Source of the DNA: Agrocybe praecox
Lineage: Eukaryota; Basidiomycota; Agaricomycetes; Agaricales; Agrocybaceae
Length of the DNA stretch: 64,000 nucleotides
Assembly: GCA_964017145.1 (NCBI GenBank)
Contig: OZ024840.1
Coordinates: forward strand, 2,604,001 to 2,668,000
Reading direction: 5' to 3'
Under the pieces are notes generated by a model, which made no database searches, had not been told where the DNA came from, and saw nothing but the letters and a program-made list of their open reading frames with translations. Shown here one piece after another: positions 37,901 through 49,158 of the stretch. The position numbers and the translations under genes were made by a program. Positions within the stretch are counted from its first letter, which is position 1. Every line of letters starts with the position of its first letter.

Positions 37901-38732
37901 TTCATAGGAATGACACTTTTCGAAGCCGTCTCGGACGCTCGCCTTCGCGATACCCACGATTCCCCATTGTTGAGGACACCATCGAAGCCTGGTATATAAC
38001 TACCGCGACCGCGGCCTGGGTCCCGAGGGGAAAGTAAGGGCGACTGCAAGGTTGTAAGGGATGGTTTTCGCGCAACAGCAGGGACCATCATATCTGGTAA
38101 GATTGTCATGAGTTTGTAATGCCATTTATGAGGAGTAGGGAAGTACCTGAGACGCTTGCAGCGCTATCCTTGCGCTTAAGCGCTCCAAAGCGCTCTCGAA
38201 GAGGACTATTAGCGTTTGTAGAAGATGAAGCATGATTCAATCGAGGACGTTCCAACCCTGAGGTAGTCAATGGTGAAAGATATTCAGTGGACTGGCTCGG
38301 ACGACGCCGGAGTTCAGAGTTCAATGGTCCTGCAAAAAGCTGACACGACATGAGCACGTCCCGATCAAGAAGAGCAAAACAAAAAACCTTTTTCTCAGCT
38401 TCGGTCATTTCACGCAGAGTCACAGGCTCCGTCCCACCTTCTCTTACGACACCTTCCCAGCGCTCGACCTCTAAACCAAGACCTCCCTTGCCACCGCCTT
38501 CCTGATAGATTTTGAGTAACTCTTCTTTAGAATAACGGAATGGGTGGGACTCGTCTCCGTCACTTTCGAATGATGCTGATGGAGTCGCTGACACCAAAGC
38601 TGAGTAGGTCGAAAGGGCAGACGCGGACCCATTATTTGCAGAGAGCGGGGGTGAAGGAGGCTGGGTTCGCGCTAATGGCTGATGCTTTGTTCGCATCCAT
38701 TCGGGACCAAAATGCATAGTAGTAGTGGACAT
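34991..38732 (-). CDS. GYF-domain protein (GIGYF/Smy2-like)
   Basis: An adaptor that binds proline-rich ligands through its GYF domain; Smy2/GIGYF relatives act in translational repression and mRNP or COPII-linked processes. The start at 38732 reads MSTTTMHFGPEWMRTKHQPL; the ATG at 38789 in the same frame would add a poorly conserved leader. The N-terminal region has FRYSKEELLKIYQEGGGKGG. The GYF domain spans an intron: WSYKDPTGQVQ joins GPFRADLMQKWYNDGYFSGD, with the diagnostic GPF-MxxWxxxGYF pattern. Downstream is a long Ser/Pro/Gln-rich region, then a charged helix (RQIQEAEAKKLESRKAAERE). A C-terminal block (HDFLKWLSDSLKGLNASVN) precedes the basic end FKVVNKKKKGGRS. These features match fungal GIGYF-type proteins. 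No frame disruption seen. Confidence 0.83.
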
Positions 38733-38947
38733 TTTCAGAGTTGAGGGGCAGTTGATAGCTTTAGCTAAAGAAATGATGTTTTCTTTCAAAAATCAAGATT
38801 TAGCGGCAGCGTCCTTAGCTTAAGGATCCACACGTGGAAAATATTCGTGCTCGTGAGAATTTTCTCTTTAGGGTCAGTCTCGATCATGGATTCCCATAAA
38901 TAAATAGTAATTATTCTGTATATGTATACATATTTCTACTGTATGCA

Positions 38948-41367
38948 CTAGTTCATCTTCACGCGCCAAACAGAAACAGGAAGCTCTGATAGTTTGTTAA
39001 AAAATTTAAGTTTCTTGGACCAGATAAACAACGTACTCTGTAATTTGCGGGACGTTGGTATGATGAAGGCCACTAAAAATATTATCCCAAAAGCAAGGCA
39101 GACTGCGCTGACCATGTAGTAACCATCCGATTTGGTGACACAAGTACCACCTAAATCTTTGCATGATGCTTTACCGTGATCTGAGATACATTCTTTCGCT
39201 GTAAATGATACATCGCTGTCAGCGGGAGCATGGGAATAAAATGCAGATTGATCTACCTTGTATGTTTATTCCAGCTTGTGGAACTTCGCATACGGCAACA
39301 CTGAACAAATCGATACCTATTCGGTCGAAATCAGTTGCGCGTACCAAAATAATAATAATTAACAAACCCTTGAGGACGAAATACTTCGGCCAAGTGCCCC
39401 CCATATTGGTGAAAGTATTCAACAGCTACAAGGAATTATTTAAATATAAAAAAAGGTATTACGCAAAATAGAAGGATACTTGCAGTCATATATGTTCCTC
39501 CGATGAGAGGATCTGATACTCGAGTATGGAAAGCAGAAATGCCAACAAACTGAACGGTCCTAGAGATGAACATTAGTAATAGACATTTCTGATATAAATA
39601 ATATGGGACTTTACGAAGCAAATGAGGACAGGACTGTGTGTACCACGAGAAGGATAAAGAATGCCATTGAAATAGGTGGTTTGGGGAACCAGTAAACGAT
39701 GAGAGTGGCGATAAAAGCAAAAACGAGGCGTGGCCAAAATGCATAAATCCAAGGTCGGAGTGGACGGTCACCCCTGGACCACTTGGCGGCAAGCCAACCA
39801 CCCATGATTTGGAATGGGAAGTCAATCAGCACTACAAGAGCAAGGTCTTCACGTTTAAAGCCCTTTTCAACCAACTTCAAGCCTGTCGCTGCATCATTTG
39901 CAGCAAACCCGATTTTGGCGAACAAATGTACGATTATCAGGAGTTGGACATCTGCATCTTTGATAAGAGGGAAAGTATGGCTGGGAAATAAAGGTACACA
40001 CGTCTCAGTTGGCATATGGTCCATATCGTTTTATAAACAGCTTTGATACTCATATCCGCTTCGCTAATAGGCTCTTTGTCCTTTGTAATGTAACATAAAT
40101 ACGTGCCAATGAAAACAAAAACTAATAACACACCTCTTTCTTGAAGAAAATTAACCATAGAGTGACAAGATAACATATGACACTCCAAAAACGCAGATAG
40201 CCACTGAGTGTCAGATGAGGTACCCCCCATTTAAGCCTAAGGAGAAGAACATGAATAGTCATTTTGCTTCAACATCGAAGAACCTTACGCGAATGCTTCG
40301 CTATTGAATGCTAAGAAAACGGTGAAGGACGCAAAAAAACCTGTATTTAAGCCAATGGTTTGGCAAGTTGACGCATAGGACAAGCAATCTTGGGATAAGA
40401 GAGTTAAAGCCCAACCTAATACCTGATTAGCAAAATAAATAAATTCGACGGTAATAATCAATTACCGTCCACAGCGATATCTGCGAATGTGATATATAAA
40501 AATGAGCGAGAAGACATGAAGACGTATAACACCTGCACTAACCTTGAGTAGCAGAAAACATGACCAGCATGGTAAAGATGGTAGTGAGTTCCCCTACGTT
40601 GTTTGCTGGCTGGATCAAATTGTCAGTAAATGTCACAAAAAATTAAATGGGGTATCCGTACATCGAGCATTAATCTCTGAACATTGAATGAAATATACAG
40701 CATCAGTGATCCGACAATCAATTGCATTGGTACAATCCATGATTTTCGACGACCGAAGGTCTTAAAGAAAAGAGAATCGACAATTGGCGACCATAACAGC
40801 TTGAGCGAATAAGGATAACTCGACAAAGCGAATGTGCCTAGCTGAGAATATGATAAATGTTCTTTGAGAAGAAACGGTACTGATCCTGTTTGGTTGTTAA
40901 GGACGGAGGTAAGTCCCAATACTGTCGCATCCTCGTGTGGGAATAGAAGCTCACCTAACGCTAGTCCAAGCTGTGGCACAACATTTCAGTAAAGGGACTA
41001 CATAAATCAACGGTAAAGTGGCAAACCGGTATGCCCTGCAACAAATCTTTCCCATACGTCAGAAATAACAAAGAGATTGCTTAAATAATCACTTACAAAG
41101 GACACATAAAAGCACCATTCCACGTTTATCTTTTGCAGAAATAGGTCTTTTCGACACGTCTTCCTGCTCTGATACAATAGAATCATTCTCCTGAAACTCT
41201 TGCGCTGAGCGAGTTCTCTCTTCTTCATTGAGAAGACTCAGTTCCACGTCGTCCGCATCCTCGTCTCCCATATTAGGACGCGGGGTCCTAGGCGTTCGAG
41301 GGGAAATATGGATACTATTCAGAGAAGAGGTGACGGCCATCGGTTCCCTGGGTGTGTTGGTTCGCAT
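38948..41367 (-). CDS. Acetyl-CoA transporter (SLC33A1/AT-1 family)
   Basis: Polytopic ER-membrane carrier of the AT-1/SLC33 branch of the MFS, which in animals moves acetyl-CoA into the ER lumen. The start at 41367 gives an acidic cytosolic N-terminus with a possible phospho-repeat (SPRTPRTPRPNMGDEDADD). Family landmarks are VPFLLKEHLSYSQLGTFALS, YSLKLLWSPIVDSLFFK and FGRRKSWIVPMQLIVGSLM. C-terminal half: HLFAKIGFAANDAATGLKLV, FPFQIMGGWLAAKWSRGDRP, SDPLIGGTYMT, LLNTFTNMGGTWPKYFVLKG and a terminal TM. The last intron places the final exon as KLPVSVWRVKMN with stop at 38948-38950. Many short introns. The fungal substrate is inferred only from family membership. Confidence 0.88.
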
Positions 41368-42530
41368 AGCCCTCTTTTGGATATAGAGAGATATTTAACG
41401 TTTTCTATGATGATGGTCGTAGGGGGTGATTAGAGCATGTAATAAGTAGCGACACCTTTGTAAAAGAGAATATTGAAGTTACCAGCGGTCGAACTCTCAA
41501 GCTCAAGAATTGAGGCTGGACACGTCGAGTAGTCCACGTGAGATGCGACTGTGACTCTGTGACCGGTAACTCCCGGTAAGCAAGTGATCGACACTTGTCA
41601 CGGGAATAATCAATTGCAATATTGGAATAAGGCTAAAGCCTATCCTTGACGATCTGGGATGGGTCTTGTGACGTCATGTATACTGAACTCGCCCTAAAGT
41701 CGTTACTACAAAAGCCTTTGCGATACCTATTAACGCTTTCCATGTTTCCATGTCCTCCAACGATAATAAAAAGATTTGTGTACGGACCCCCGAAAATGCA
41801 TTATTCTGAATCGAATTGCAAGACGATTTCATTACATGTGTTTAGGGTGGGCTTGCTACATGTGATACCACAGGACCCCATCTGGCATCTGCTCTGTATG
41901 GTTATTTTCTTACCAGATCGTCCAGACTCCAGTCTGTCTATCGACAGTTTGCAACACCGGCTCGCCGGGCCTCTTTCATAGACATAACGGTCACCGGTCT
42001 ATATTCTATATCTTTAAAACATTCTACGATCAACCCTCTGGCTCTAGTCATCCAGCTCGGATTGCGGGCTGTCTTCTACCGACCCGCTCGCATATTATGC
42101 TTCTATGGAAGCGTTGTCATGAGGTCAACTTCATACAACAGACCCCGCTTCTATCCTTACTACCAAGCTGCTGAATTTATACTCAGTTTCCCCTGAATTC
42201 TTCCAGCGTTACTAGGATCCTCTTTGTCGCTGCTCAATTCCATTCATCTACCTGGTTATTTTACTGCAGTGCCACACTATAAAACACCCGTCACATTGCT
42301 GTCTGATTTGTTAAATTCATGCCCTTTTTCTACTTTGTTCTTAGGGCATATCCTTCTTCAAATTCTCGACCTATGACCCAAGTGTGGTTCCGGACTTCGT
42401 CCGTCATTTCTACGTCTAGACAGCGTAGCATTGCTTGTGAAATCGAAATTACTCCCAGGCCACAGATACAAAAGCCCCCTTTTCCCTGTCGAACAGTTCT
42501 GTTTTCCTTCGTCAAGTGCATCTTTGCAAC
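41368..42530. other. Long intergenic region upstream of the GH43 gene
   Basis: 1,163 bp, the largest gene-free stretch in the window, between the divergent acetyl-CoA transporter and galactanase genes. Plus-strand ORFs at 41646-41981 and 42319-42534 have no family features and are interrupted by no convincing splice structure, so I treat them as chance. A TATA box lies near the 3' end. It probably carries the regulated promoter of the secreted enzyme; I could not identify specific factor sites with confidence. Confidence 0.5.
42278..42284 (+). promoter_or_regulatory. TATA box candidate for GH43 gene
   Basis: TATAAAA in the context cacactataaaacaccc lies about 250 bp upstream of the start codon at 42531. 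That is far for a leaderless gene but fits a 5' UTR of roughly 200 nt. The assignment is inferred from sequence alone. Confidence 0.45.
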
Positions 42531-44712
42531 ATGAAACACTTGACATTACTACTTCATTGCTTAAGGCTGACTATATTATTTGGGTTTGTTCGTGCTGCCG
42601 TTATTGTTCCTGGGGCCACCTGGACGGATACCAGTGGCAATGTCATTCAGGCTCACGGAGGGGGTTTCTTGAAGGCACGTCCGCACTCCGCTTCCGGGTT
42701 GATGGTCTTGGGTCAATGATACTTCCTAGGTTGGCTCGACCTACTATTGGTTCGGCGAAGACAAAGCACACAACAGCGCTTTGTTCAGTGCAGTTTCTTG
42801 CTATACGGTCGGTTATGTGTTTTTTATACTGTGTCAATCTATAACGATATAAAAACCTGTAGTCCTCGGACCTTGTTTCCTGGGCGCGGCAGAACGATGC
42901 GCTCACACCTATCGCTGGAACCTCGATTTCCACATCTAATATCGTAGAAAGGCCCAAAGGTGTTTTCTCTATAAAAATCTGAAGCACCCTACCAATACTC
43001 AACGTCCTAATATTACCACTTATTTCATAAGTTGTTTTCAACAAAGCGGTAGCACCGTTTTCTAATTCGACGGGCTTTCAATTTTCTGACATCTTCTCTT
43101 CTAGAACTCCGAGTATGTTATGTGGTTTCACTCAGATACATCCAAGTGAGTATATCAATTTTCCAATTACAATCTGTTTTATGTATTGGATACCCCGCAA
43201 GCTACGGAGCAGCACAGGTCGGTGTTGCCACAGCCAAATCTCCTTGCGGACCATACACCTATAAGTCTAGTTTCTCGCCTTTGGGCGCCGAATCTCGGGA
43301 TATGGGATTGTACCAAGATGGTGACTCTATCTTATTTTTCACGAGTCAACTGAAATTTTACTCACCATCATTATGTTAACTACAGATGATTGTGAGCACT
43401 GCTATTTTATAATTGTATACACCTACTTAATTCTCACATTCAATTTCTTCCCAGCGTCCCAAACAGTGTATCTTCTCTATGCTTCCGACAATAATCAGAA
43501 TTTCAAGATTTCTAAATTGGATTCTAATTATTACAATGTGAGTTCTCAAACAAGTGTACTTTCGGGTATGTTCTTTCGTATATCATCGATTTATATTAAC
43601 ACTTTGCTTACATCGTACTCAATAAGGATCAACTCTTGAGGCTCCTGGGATCGTAAAACGTAATGGGGTGCGTATTCAGAAATGAGTGTCTCCCTCCAGG
43701 ATTAAAATTTAATGAAGGTGTACTACCTTTTCGCATCACACACAAGTGGATGGGATCCTAATCCCAACAAATTCTTTACCGCATCAGTGAGTTCTCAGTA
43801 GGTTTAGCACTATTCGATCCACGAGATTAAAATCGCGCAGAGCTTGGCTGGTCCGTGGTCCTCACAGGCTGATATTGCACCCGAACCAGTGCGAACCTAC
43901 TTTTCACAAAACGCATTTGATTTGCCACTGTCCACCTTTTCCATATACATGGGTGACCGATGGCGCCCGTCTCTCCTCGGTAGCAGCCGTTACATCTGGT
44001 ACCCCTTGAGTTGGAACACCGGTGTGCCTCAGATTATTCCAGCAGACGTTTGGAGTGTGAATCTCTCAGCGGGAACATACACTGCTGCTACAGGGACAAG
44101 TTATGAGGCCGAGAGTGATACCATTAGTGGTTCAGCAACTATCGCGTCTGATTCATCGTTTTCGGGTGGAAAGGCAGTGGGTTTCCTCGGTAAAGTAAAC
44201 ACGTCCATATATTCAATCTAAACTAATTTTATTCCATCGCATCAGGGAACGGGGGCTCAGTGACAATCAATAATGTTCAAGGTATCGGGATAAACCAATG
44301 GGTAGCGCTTTATTATGCAAACGGTATGTATCTCTTGATAGTAACTATGATGAGTTAACTCATTTTCATACTAATACTACAGGCGATTCGACGTGGAGGA
44401 ACACAACCGTCAGGTATCTTGGATATGAACTCGTCATTCTTTCATATAAAAGTTAAAAATTATTTGTCAGTGTTAACGGTGGTGCCAGTGTCTTGGTGGA
44501 TCAGCCCAATACAGGTGGTGGCCATGTAATTTTATCAGTGCCTGTGAAGGTCAGTCTTCGAAACGGAGCAAATACTATAACTATTGCTGCCAACCAGAAC
44601 AGTGAGTAGATTTTTTTTCATTACTAGAATATACGAATAAATGACTAACGATGTGCTTATAAAAGCATATGCTGCTGATCTGGACAAGATAGTAGTGTAT
44701 ACAGCAACCTAG
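42531..44712 (+). CDS. GH43 exo-beta-1,3-galactanase with CBM35, secreted
   Basis: Secreted enzyme predicted to release galactose units from the beta-1,3-galactan backbone of plant arabinogalactan proteins (GH43 subfamily 24 type). The start MKHLTLLLHCLRLTILFGFV is a signal peptide. The catalytic domain shows GGGFLKVGSTYYWFGEDK, VERPK, ESRDMGLYQD, LEAPGIVKR, YYLFASHTSGWDPNPN and FSQNAFDLPL. In the characterised Phanerochaete enzyme a Gln replaces the usual catalytic Asp base; the Gln of FSQNAF is my candidate equivalent. After YEAESDTISG comes a C-terminal CBM35-like beta module ending DLDKIVVYTAT. Splicing is unusual: a GC-AG intron (42675-42729), a 17-nt microexon (43032-43048) and a likely 6-nt microexon (43386-43391). 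The stop is at 44710-44712. Confidence 0.88.
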
Positions 44713-44935
44713 GCGTAAAGTTAGTATTAACTATCGTACAAAGTATCGCAATAAATTATTGGCTCTATTAAACTCTAGATCGGTGATACTGATGTCCTTC
44801 AACTTCAAGTTGTTCTAGTACATGTCCTCCGATAATCCATGCGGGTCCAACGTGTAGCTCTCTCCCCAGCAATGTGATTTGATACAAGCATCCACAAAAG
44901 CATCAATGCCTTGATTTCCAGAACGCCTTCAATTG

Positions 44936-46335
44936 CTATTCATTCAAGTCAAGTGGTGTATCCAAACCATATAATAACAGACTTGCCTCGTAGAAAACAA
45001 ACATGAGAACTGTGTTGGGCCCTAGTCTGATAAATGACGGTGTCCAACCCTTGAACAAGAATCGAACACCTTCTTCGCGGAAAGAACGAGTGATGACTCG
45101 GGTGAACGTTGTATTGCCGGACTTGATATGTTTCATGAGAAAATGAACGTTTACTTGGGACAAGATAATTACCGCAGCCATGAGCCTCGAACGAATCACG
45201 TCAGCGGGAGAACAAACCGCTACTGGATATGAGCTATTACTTAGTGTAAAAAAAAAGTGTGTTGGGCTCACTGGTTGCAAACATGCCAGCCAAACAACTG
45301 GAGACAAGATGGAGCAATAAATTATCGCTCATTTGACAATCGACAATGGGTAGCCGATGGGTGAGCAGGGTGGACTTGATCAAATCATATCTGCCAGAAG
45401 TTAGAAGGCGAACCGTTAGATAAGGAGTGTACGTACGATCCTACTTGTGAAGCCTTTCCAGAGTTTTAATCAGCATGAACTTGAGCAGGACTGCAATTTA
45501 CATACGTTCATTAATACGGCGCGGAACTGACATAAAGTTAGCGAGTAATAAGGCAGCGATGGTGTTTTTTCTCACTATATTTGTTCCGAGACCTCTGGTA
45601 AGGCCCTGAAGACCTTCTTCCTTGACCAAACTAAAAAGACCAGAGAAAGCATTTGTGTAATTATATCGTCGTTCTGGTGGTCTAACAAGATCACTCGTCA
45701 TCCGAACAAGGACGATGTCTATATTTCTCTGTAAACATGTTGAAGAAGTGATATCGCAAAGAGTGACTGACCAGCAGGATTCCCAGCTACTCCTCCGAGT
45801 CCCCCTGCTACACAAGCGGCTACCAGGAGTCGAAAAGTTGATGTTTTGCCCTTCTCGGATAGCTTTGTCTTCAACTTTTCGTACACACCCAATCGCACCA
45901 AAGAGTACGACATTTGTCTCATCAGAGAGGCGCTTAATCCGACGTAGAGGCTTCGAAAACCGGACTGGGAGATTGAGTTCTTCATGACCAATAAAGTGGA
46001 TGGGCGCCGCGAACCCGGAATAGCATCTAGAGTCTGCATTCGTCTATAACCATATTAGTGAAAGGATTACAAGGCGTTGTGTCGCTCGCGACGGACACTT
46101 TGGTTACATCCAATGGATGAGTACAAGATGCAGCCACTATACACAAAGTCAGTGACTGATATGAAAATTTCAGCTTATCCACATACTTGAGGCGGCCACC
46201 CCTGTTAGAATGCAAAAGAGAGTTAGGCGGATTTTCACAAAAGAAGGTGTCGCATACCTCCAAGCCTATATAATATCAGCCATGAAAAACAAGTAATGAG
46301 GAAGGGACTGACCAGAAGGGATAGGTGGTTGACAT
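44936..46335 (-). CDS. DIC1: Mitochondrial carrier, dicarboxylate-carrier-like
   Basis: Inner-membrane solute carrier of the SLC25 family with three repeats. The signature motifs are HPLDVTKVRMQT, NPADIVLVRM and SPADVIRSRLM. The start at 46335 gives MSTTYPFW, then by two microexons LGGVAAS, then MAASCTHPLDVTKV, which matches the usual fungal dicarboxylate-carrier N-terminus. Further landmarks are QSGFRSLYVGLSASLMRQMS, EEGLQGLTRGLGTNIVRK and FREEGVRFLFKGWTPSFIRL. The C-terminus FYEASLLLYGLDTPLDLNE ends at 44936. First exons as read: 46335-46313, 46265-46258 (8 nt), 46201-46187 (15 nt), then from 46136. Substrate is inferred from overall resemblance to DIC1/SLC25A10; oxaloacetate or other dicarboxylate specificity is possible. 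Confidence 0.82.
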
Positions 46336-46793
46336 GGGACGGCAGCTAAGGTTCTAATCCAGGTTTGATACGAAGAAGGTGCTGTAAATAGTAGGAGCCT
46401 CACTTTTGACGGCCTGAGAGTGCGCTGCTTCGGGTGAGAGGCATTGCATTTGGCCGGCTATGTGCTTCGGCATTACATTTCATTACATATGATTCTACTC
46501 TTTACACACTTCCTTTCAGCGATTGTCACCATAAATTGTCACCGGCAGGTAGACTGTTGTGTGGAATATTAATGAAATACATGCGCACAGAAACTAAGTG
46601 CAACAAAGTATGTACTCTGGCATGCAAGTATGTACGTAGGGTCCGTGCGATGTGGCTGCGTTGTTTGGTTTGCGGTGAACAGCCAATCAAATGTAACGTG
46701 CCAACGTAACCTTGGTTCGTTTCATCGCTGTCCTTTCATCCCTTCCATTCATCCATTTCCCCCCTTCCCACTGCTTTACTTTTATTTTTCATC
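46336..46793. promoter_or_regulatory. Divergent promoter region, carrier and SUB2
   Basis: 458 bp between two divergent start codons. A CCAAT box (46683-46687, context agccaatcaa) lies 107 bp upstream of the SUB2 ATG. A pyrimidine-rich tract (about 46725-46790) lies directly before the start, as usual for highly expressed basidiomycete genes. No coding sequence seen. Confidence 0.55.
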
Positions 46794-48825
46794 ATGAGCG
46801 GTCACGACAACGAAGAACTCATCGACTACGAGGAAGACCACGACGTCCCAAACGTCGGTGCTCCCGCAGCAACCAACGGCGCGGTGGCGGGCACCAGTGA
46901 CTCTGAAGCAAAGGACAAGAAAAACTTTTCAGGCATTCATTCCACGGGTTTCCGGTTAGCTTTTGCTAATTTAACAGTCATTTGACGTTACTGACATGCC
47001 GTTCACCGTCCACAGTGACTTCCTTCTAAAACCAGAGTTGCTGCGTGCCATTAGTGACCTTGGATTTGAGCATCCGTCAGAAGGTATGCAGCACTTTTCT
47101 CACCGCATAACGCGTGATACTGACATCGCCGCAGTGCAACAGGAGTGTATTCCTCAAGCTGTCCTGGGTATGGACGTGCTTTGCCAGGCGAAATCGGGTC
47201 ATGGAAAGACCGCAGTCTTCGTTTTGGCCACGTTGCAACAGCTTGAACCTGTCAATGGCGAAGTTTCCGTTCTGGTACTTTGCCATACACGGGAACTTGC
47301 TTTCCAGATCAAGAATGAATACACTCGCTTTGCTAAATACATGCCTGACGTGCGTGTTAGCACTTTCTATGGCGGTACGCCTGTTGCGAAAGACGCGGAA
47401 ATCCTTCGCGATAAAGCCAAATGTCCTCATATCGTCGTCGCTACCCCTGGCCGCCTCAACGCCCTCGCAAGAGACAAGGTTCTGGATGCAAAAAACGTGA
47501 AACATTTTGTTCTAGACGAGTGCGACAAAATGCTCGAACAGCTTGGTTAGTCTTGCGAATTTGGCGCTCCCACGTCCTCGATCCTTTAAAATTCCTCCCT
47601 GCAACAAAACTTCTGGCATGACAATTTTATTGTATATGCGCTTATGTCGATTGACATATTATACCCTCCGGGTCATTTTCGGCATGGCATTGCACCTGGA
47701 TCATTCGTAGTCCCGAGCATTGGAAGCCCACTCGAGGCCCGAACAACGATCGTTACGAGGATTGATACTCGGGTACATGCAGCGATTGCCCACTTTATTT
47801 TCCTATTTCTTCACTGTCGCATCTTATCTTTTGTGCCGCTTTCTTCGACCATCTTATCTGATTCCGACATCGTCCAATAGACATGCGTCGTGATGTGCAA
47901 GAAATTTTCAGGGCGACACCGCATCATAAACAAGTCATGATGTTCAGCGCAACGTTGGCCAAAGATATCCGGGCTACATGCAAAAAATTTATGGCAAATG
48001 TATTTATATTCCTTTTCTTTTCATAGTGTATAAGCTGATTTATTTTTCTGTATATCTGTAGCCCTTGGAAATTTTTGTGGATGATGAGACTAAACTCACT
48101 CTTCATGGACTCCAGCAACACTACGTGAAGCTAGAGGAAGTGGGCAAAAATCGGAAATTAAATGAGTTGCTTGATTCACTCGAATTCAATCAAGTATGTC
48201 CCACCCGTATAGCTAAATTCCGGTGACTTACATATCGTGTAGGTCGTCATCTTCGTTAAATCAGTGGCTCGTGCCATCGAACTTGACAAACTTCTTGTCT
48301 CGTGCAATTTCCCCAGTATTAGCATCCATTCCGGACTTCAACAAGAAGAACGGTTTGTCCTTAGTTACTAATTCACGTTGGTTTCATCTAATCATCCAAC
48401 ATTCTGTTTTTCGTAAATAGTATCAGCAGGTACACGGCCTTCAAAGCTTTCGAAAAGCGCATCCTGGTGGCTACCGATATTTTCGGTCGTGGTATTGATG
48501 TGGAACGTGTTAACATCGTTATCAACTACGATTGCCCGCCAGACGCTGACAGTTATTTGCATCGTGTTGGGTATGTTTCCTAATTGATATCACCGAAATG
48601 ATGCTCACAATCTCCTCAGACGTGCTGGACGATTCGGGACCAAAGGTCTCGCAATCACGTTCGTTGCTTCTGATAGTGACCAACAGGTTATGTCTGCTAT
48701 TCAGTCGCGATTCGAAGTCGCAGTCCCCGAACTGCCCGACCACATTGACCCCGCCAGCTACAGTGAGTGTTATTACGTAGGCTTATCAGGAAAATTTGCT
48801 CATTTTGCTTGCAGTGACTTCTTGA
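46794..48825 (+). CDS. SUB2: DECD-box RNA helicase Sub2/UAP56
   Basis: Spliceosomal and TREX-complex ATPase linking splicing to mRNA export. The start at 46794 reads [20 protein letters not shown]. The conserved block [20 protein letters not shown] follows. Motif I is AKSGHGKT, motif II is the diagnostic DECD ([12 protein letters not shown]), SAT is in MFSATLAK, and motifs V and VI are [14 protein letters not shown] and HRVGRAGRFG. The C-terminus is HIDPASYMTS with stop at 48823-48825. The intron after MLEQL (47546-47880) is 335 nt, while the others are about 50-70 nt. His in motif I (AKSGHGKT) differs from the Met or Leu seen in human and budding-yeast proteins; I believe it is usual in basidiomycetes. 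Confidence 0.95.
47546..47880 (+). other. 335-nt intron within SUB2
   Basis: GT at 47546 and AG at 47879-47880 join EQL to [10 protein letters not shown] in the correct phase, so this is an intron. It is five to six times the local norm. An ORF inside it (47644-47880) shows no helicase motif. I see no convincing box C/D or H/ACA snoRNA, though weak candidates could be missed by eye. Confidence 0.85.
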
Positions 48826-49158
48826 ACAACTAGTTACCTCTACTTTTCCTGTTTTCGTTGTAATTTCTGTTTTTTGCCTAGTTGTCAATGAGATGTGTAC
48901 AAGCATGAGCCCCCGTTCCTGACCAATAGACGTCACTTAATGCGTCATGAGTTTAAGTCTGCAGCACCGCGTGTATTATGTAAATATGCCATCATAGCAC
49001 GTGAGAAGACTAGAACTGCACTTGTACCTACTACCTGGTACCAGGTACCACTCGAGGTCATTCGGTAGATAACTGCTTTCCTGGGTGACAGCTGCTGAAC
49101 GTTGAACGTTAAACTGTCTCTCACTTCCTCTTCCTTTCCACCTTACCAACGTGACTGC
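48826..49158. other. Intergenic region upstream of the histidine kinase, with palindrome
   Basis: 333 bp between the SUB2 stop and the histidine kinase start. It contains the perfect 14-bp palindrome acctggtaccaggt at 49033-49046, embedded in a GGTACC-rich stretch, and one CACGTG E-box near 48998-49003. No coding sequence seen. The palindrome could be a binding site for a dimeric regulator (inference). Confidence 0.5.

Noticed and set aside
41646..41981. 111-codon ORF in the large intergenic region
   Set aside because: No recognisable motif, atypical composition, and it sits in the probable promoter region of divergent genes.
43122..43379. Plus-strand ORF read straight through GH43 introns
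   Set aside because: It includes intron sequence; splice signals and family sequence show that the true exons are shorter.
47644..47880. 78-codon ORF inside the SUB2 intron
   Set aside because: The conserved helicase frame requires splicing of this stretch, and the ORF has no family similarity.
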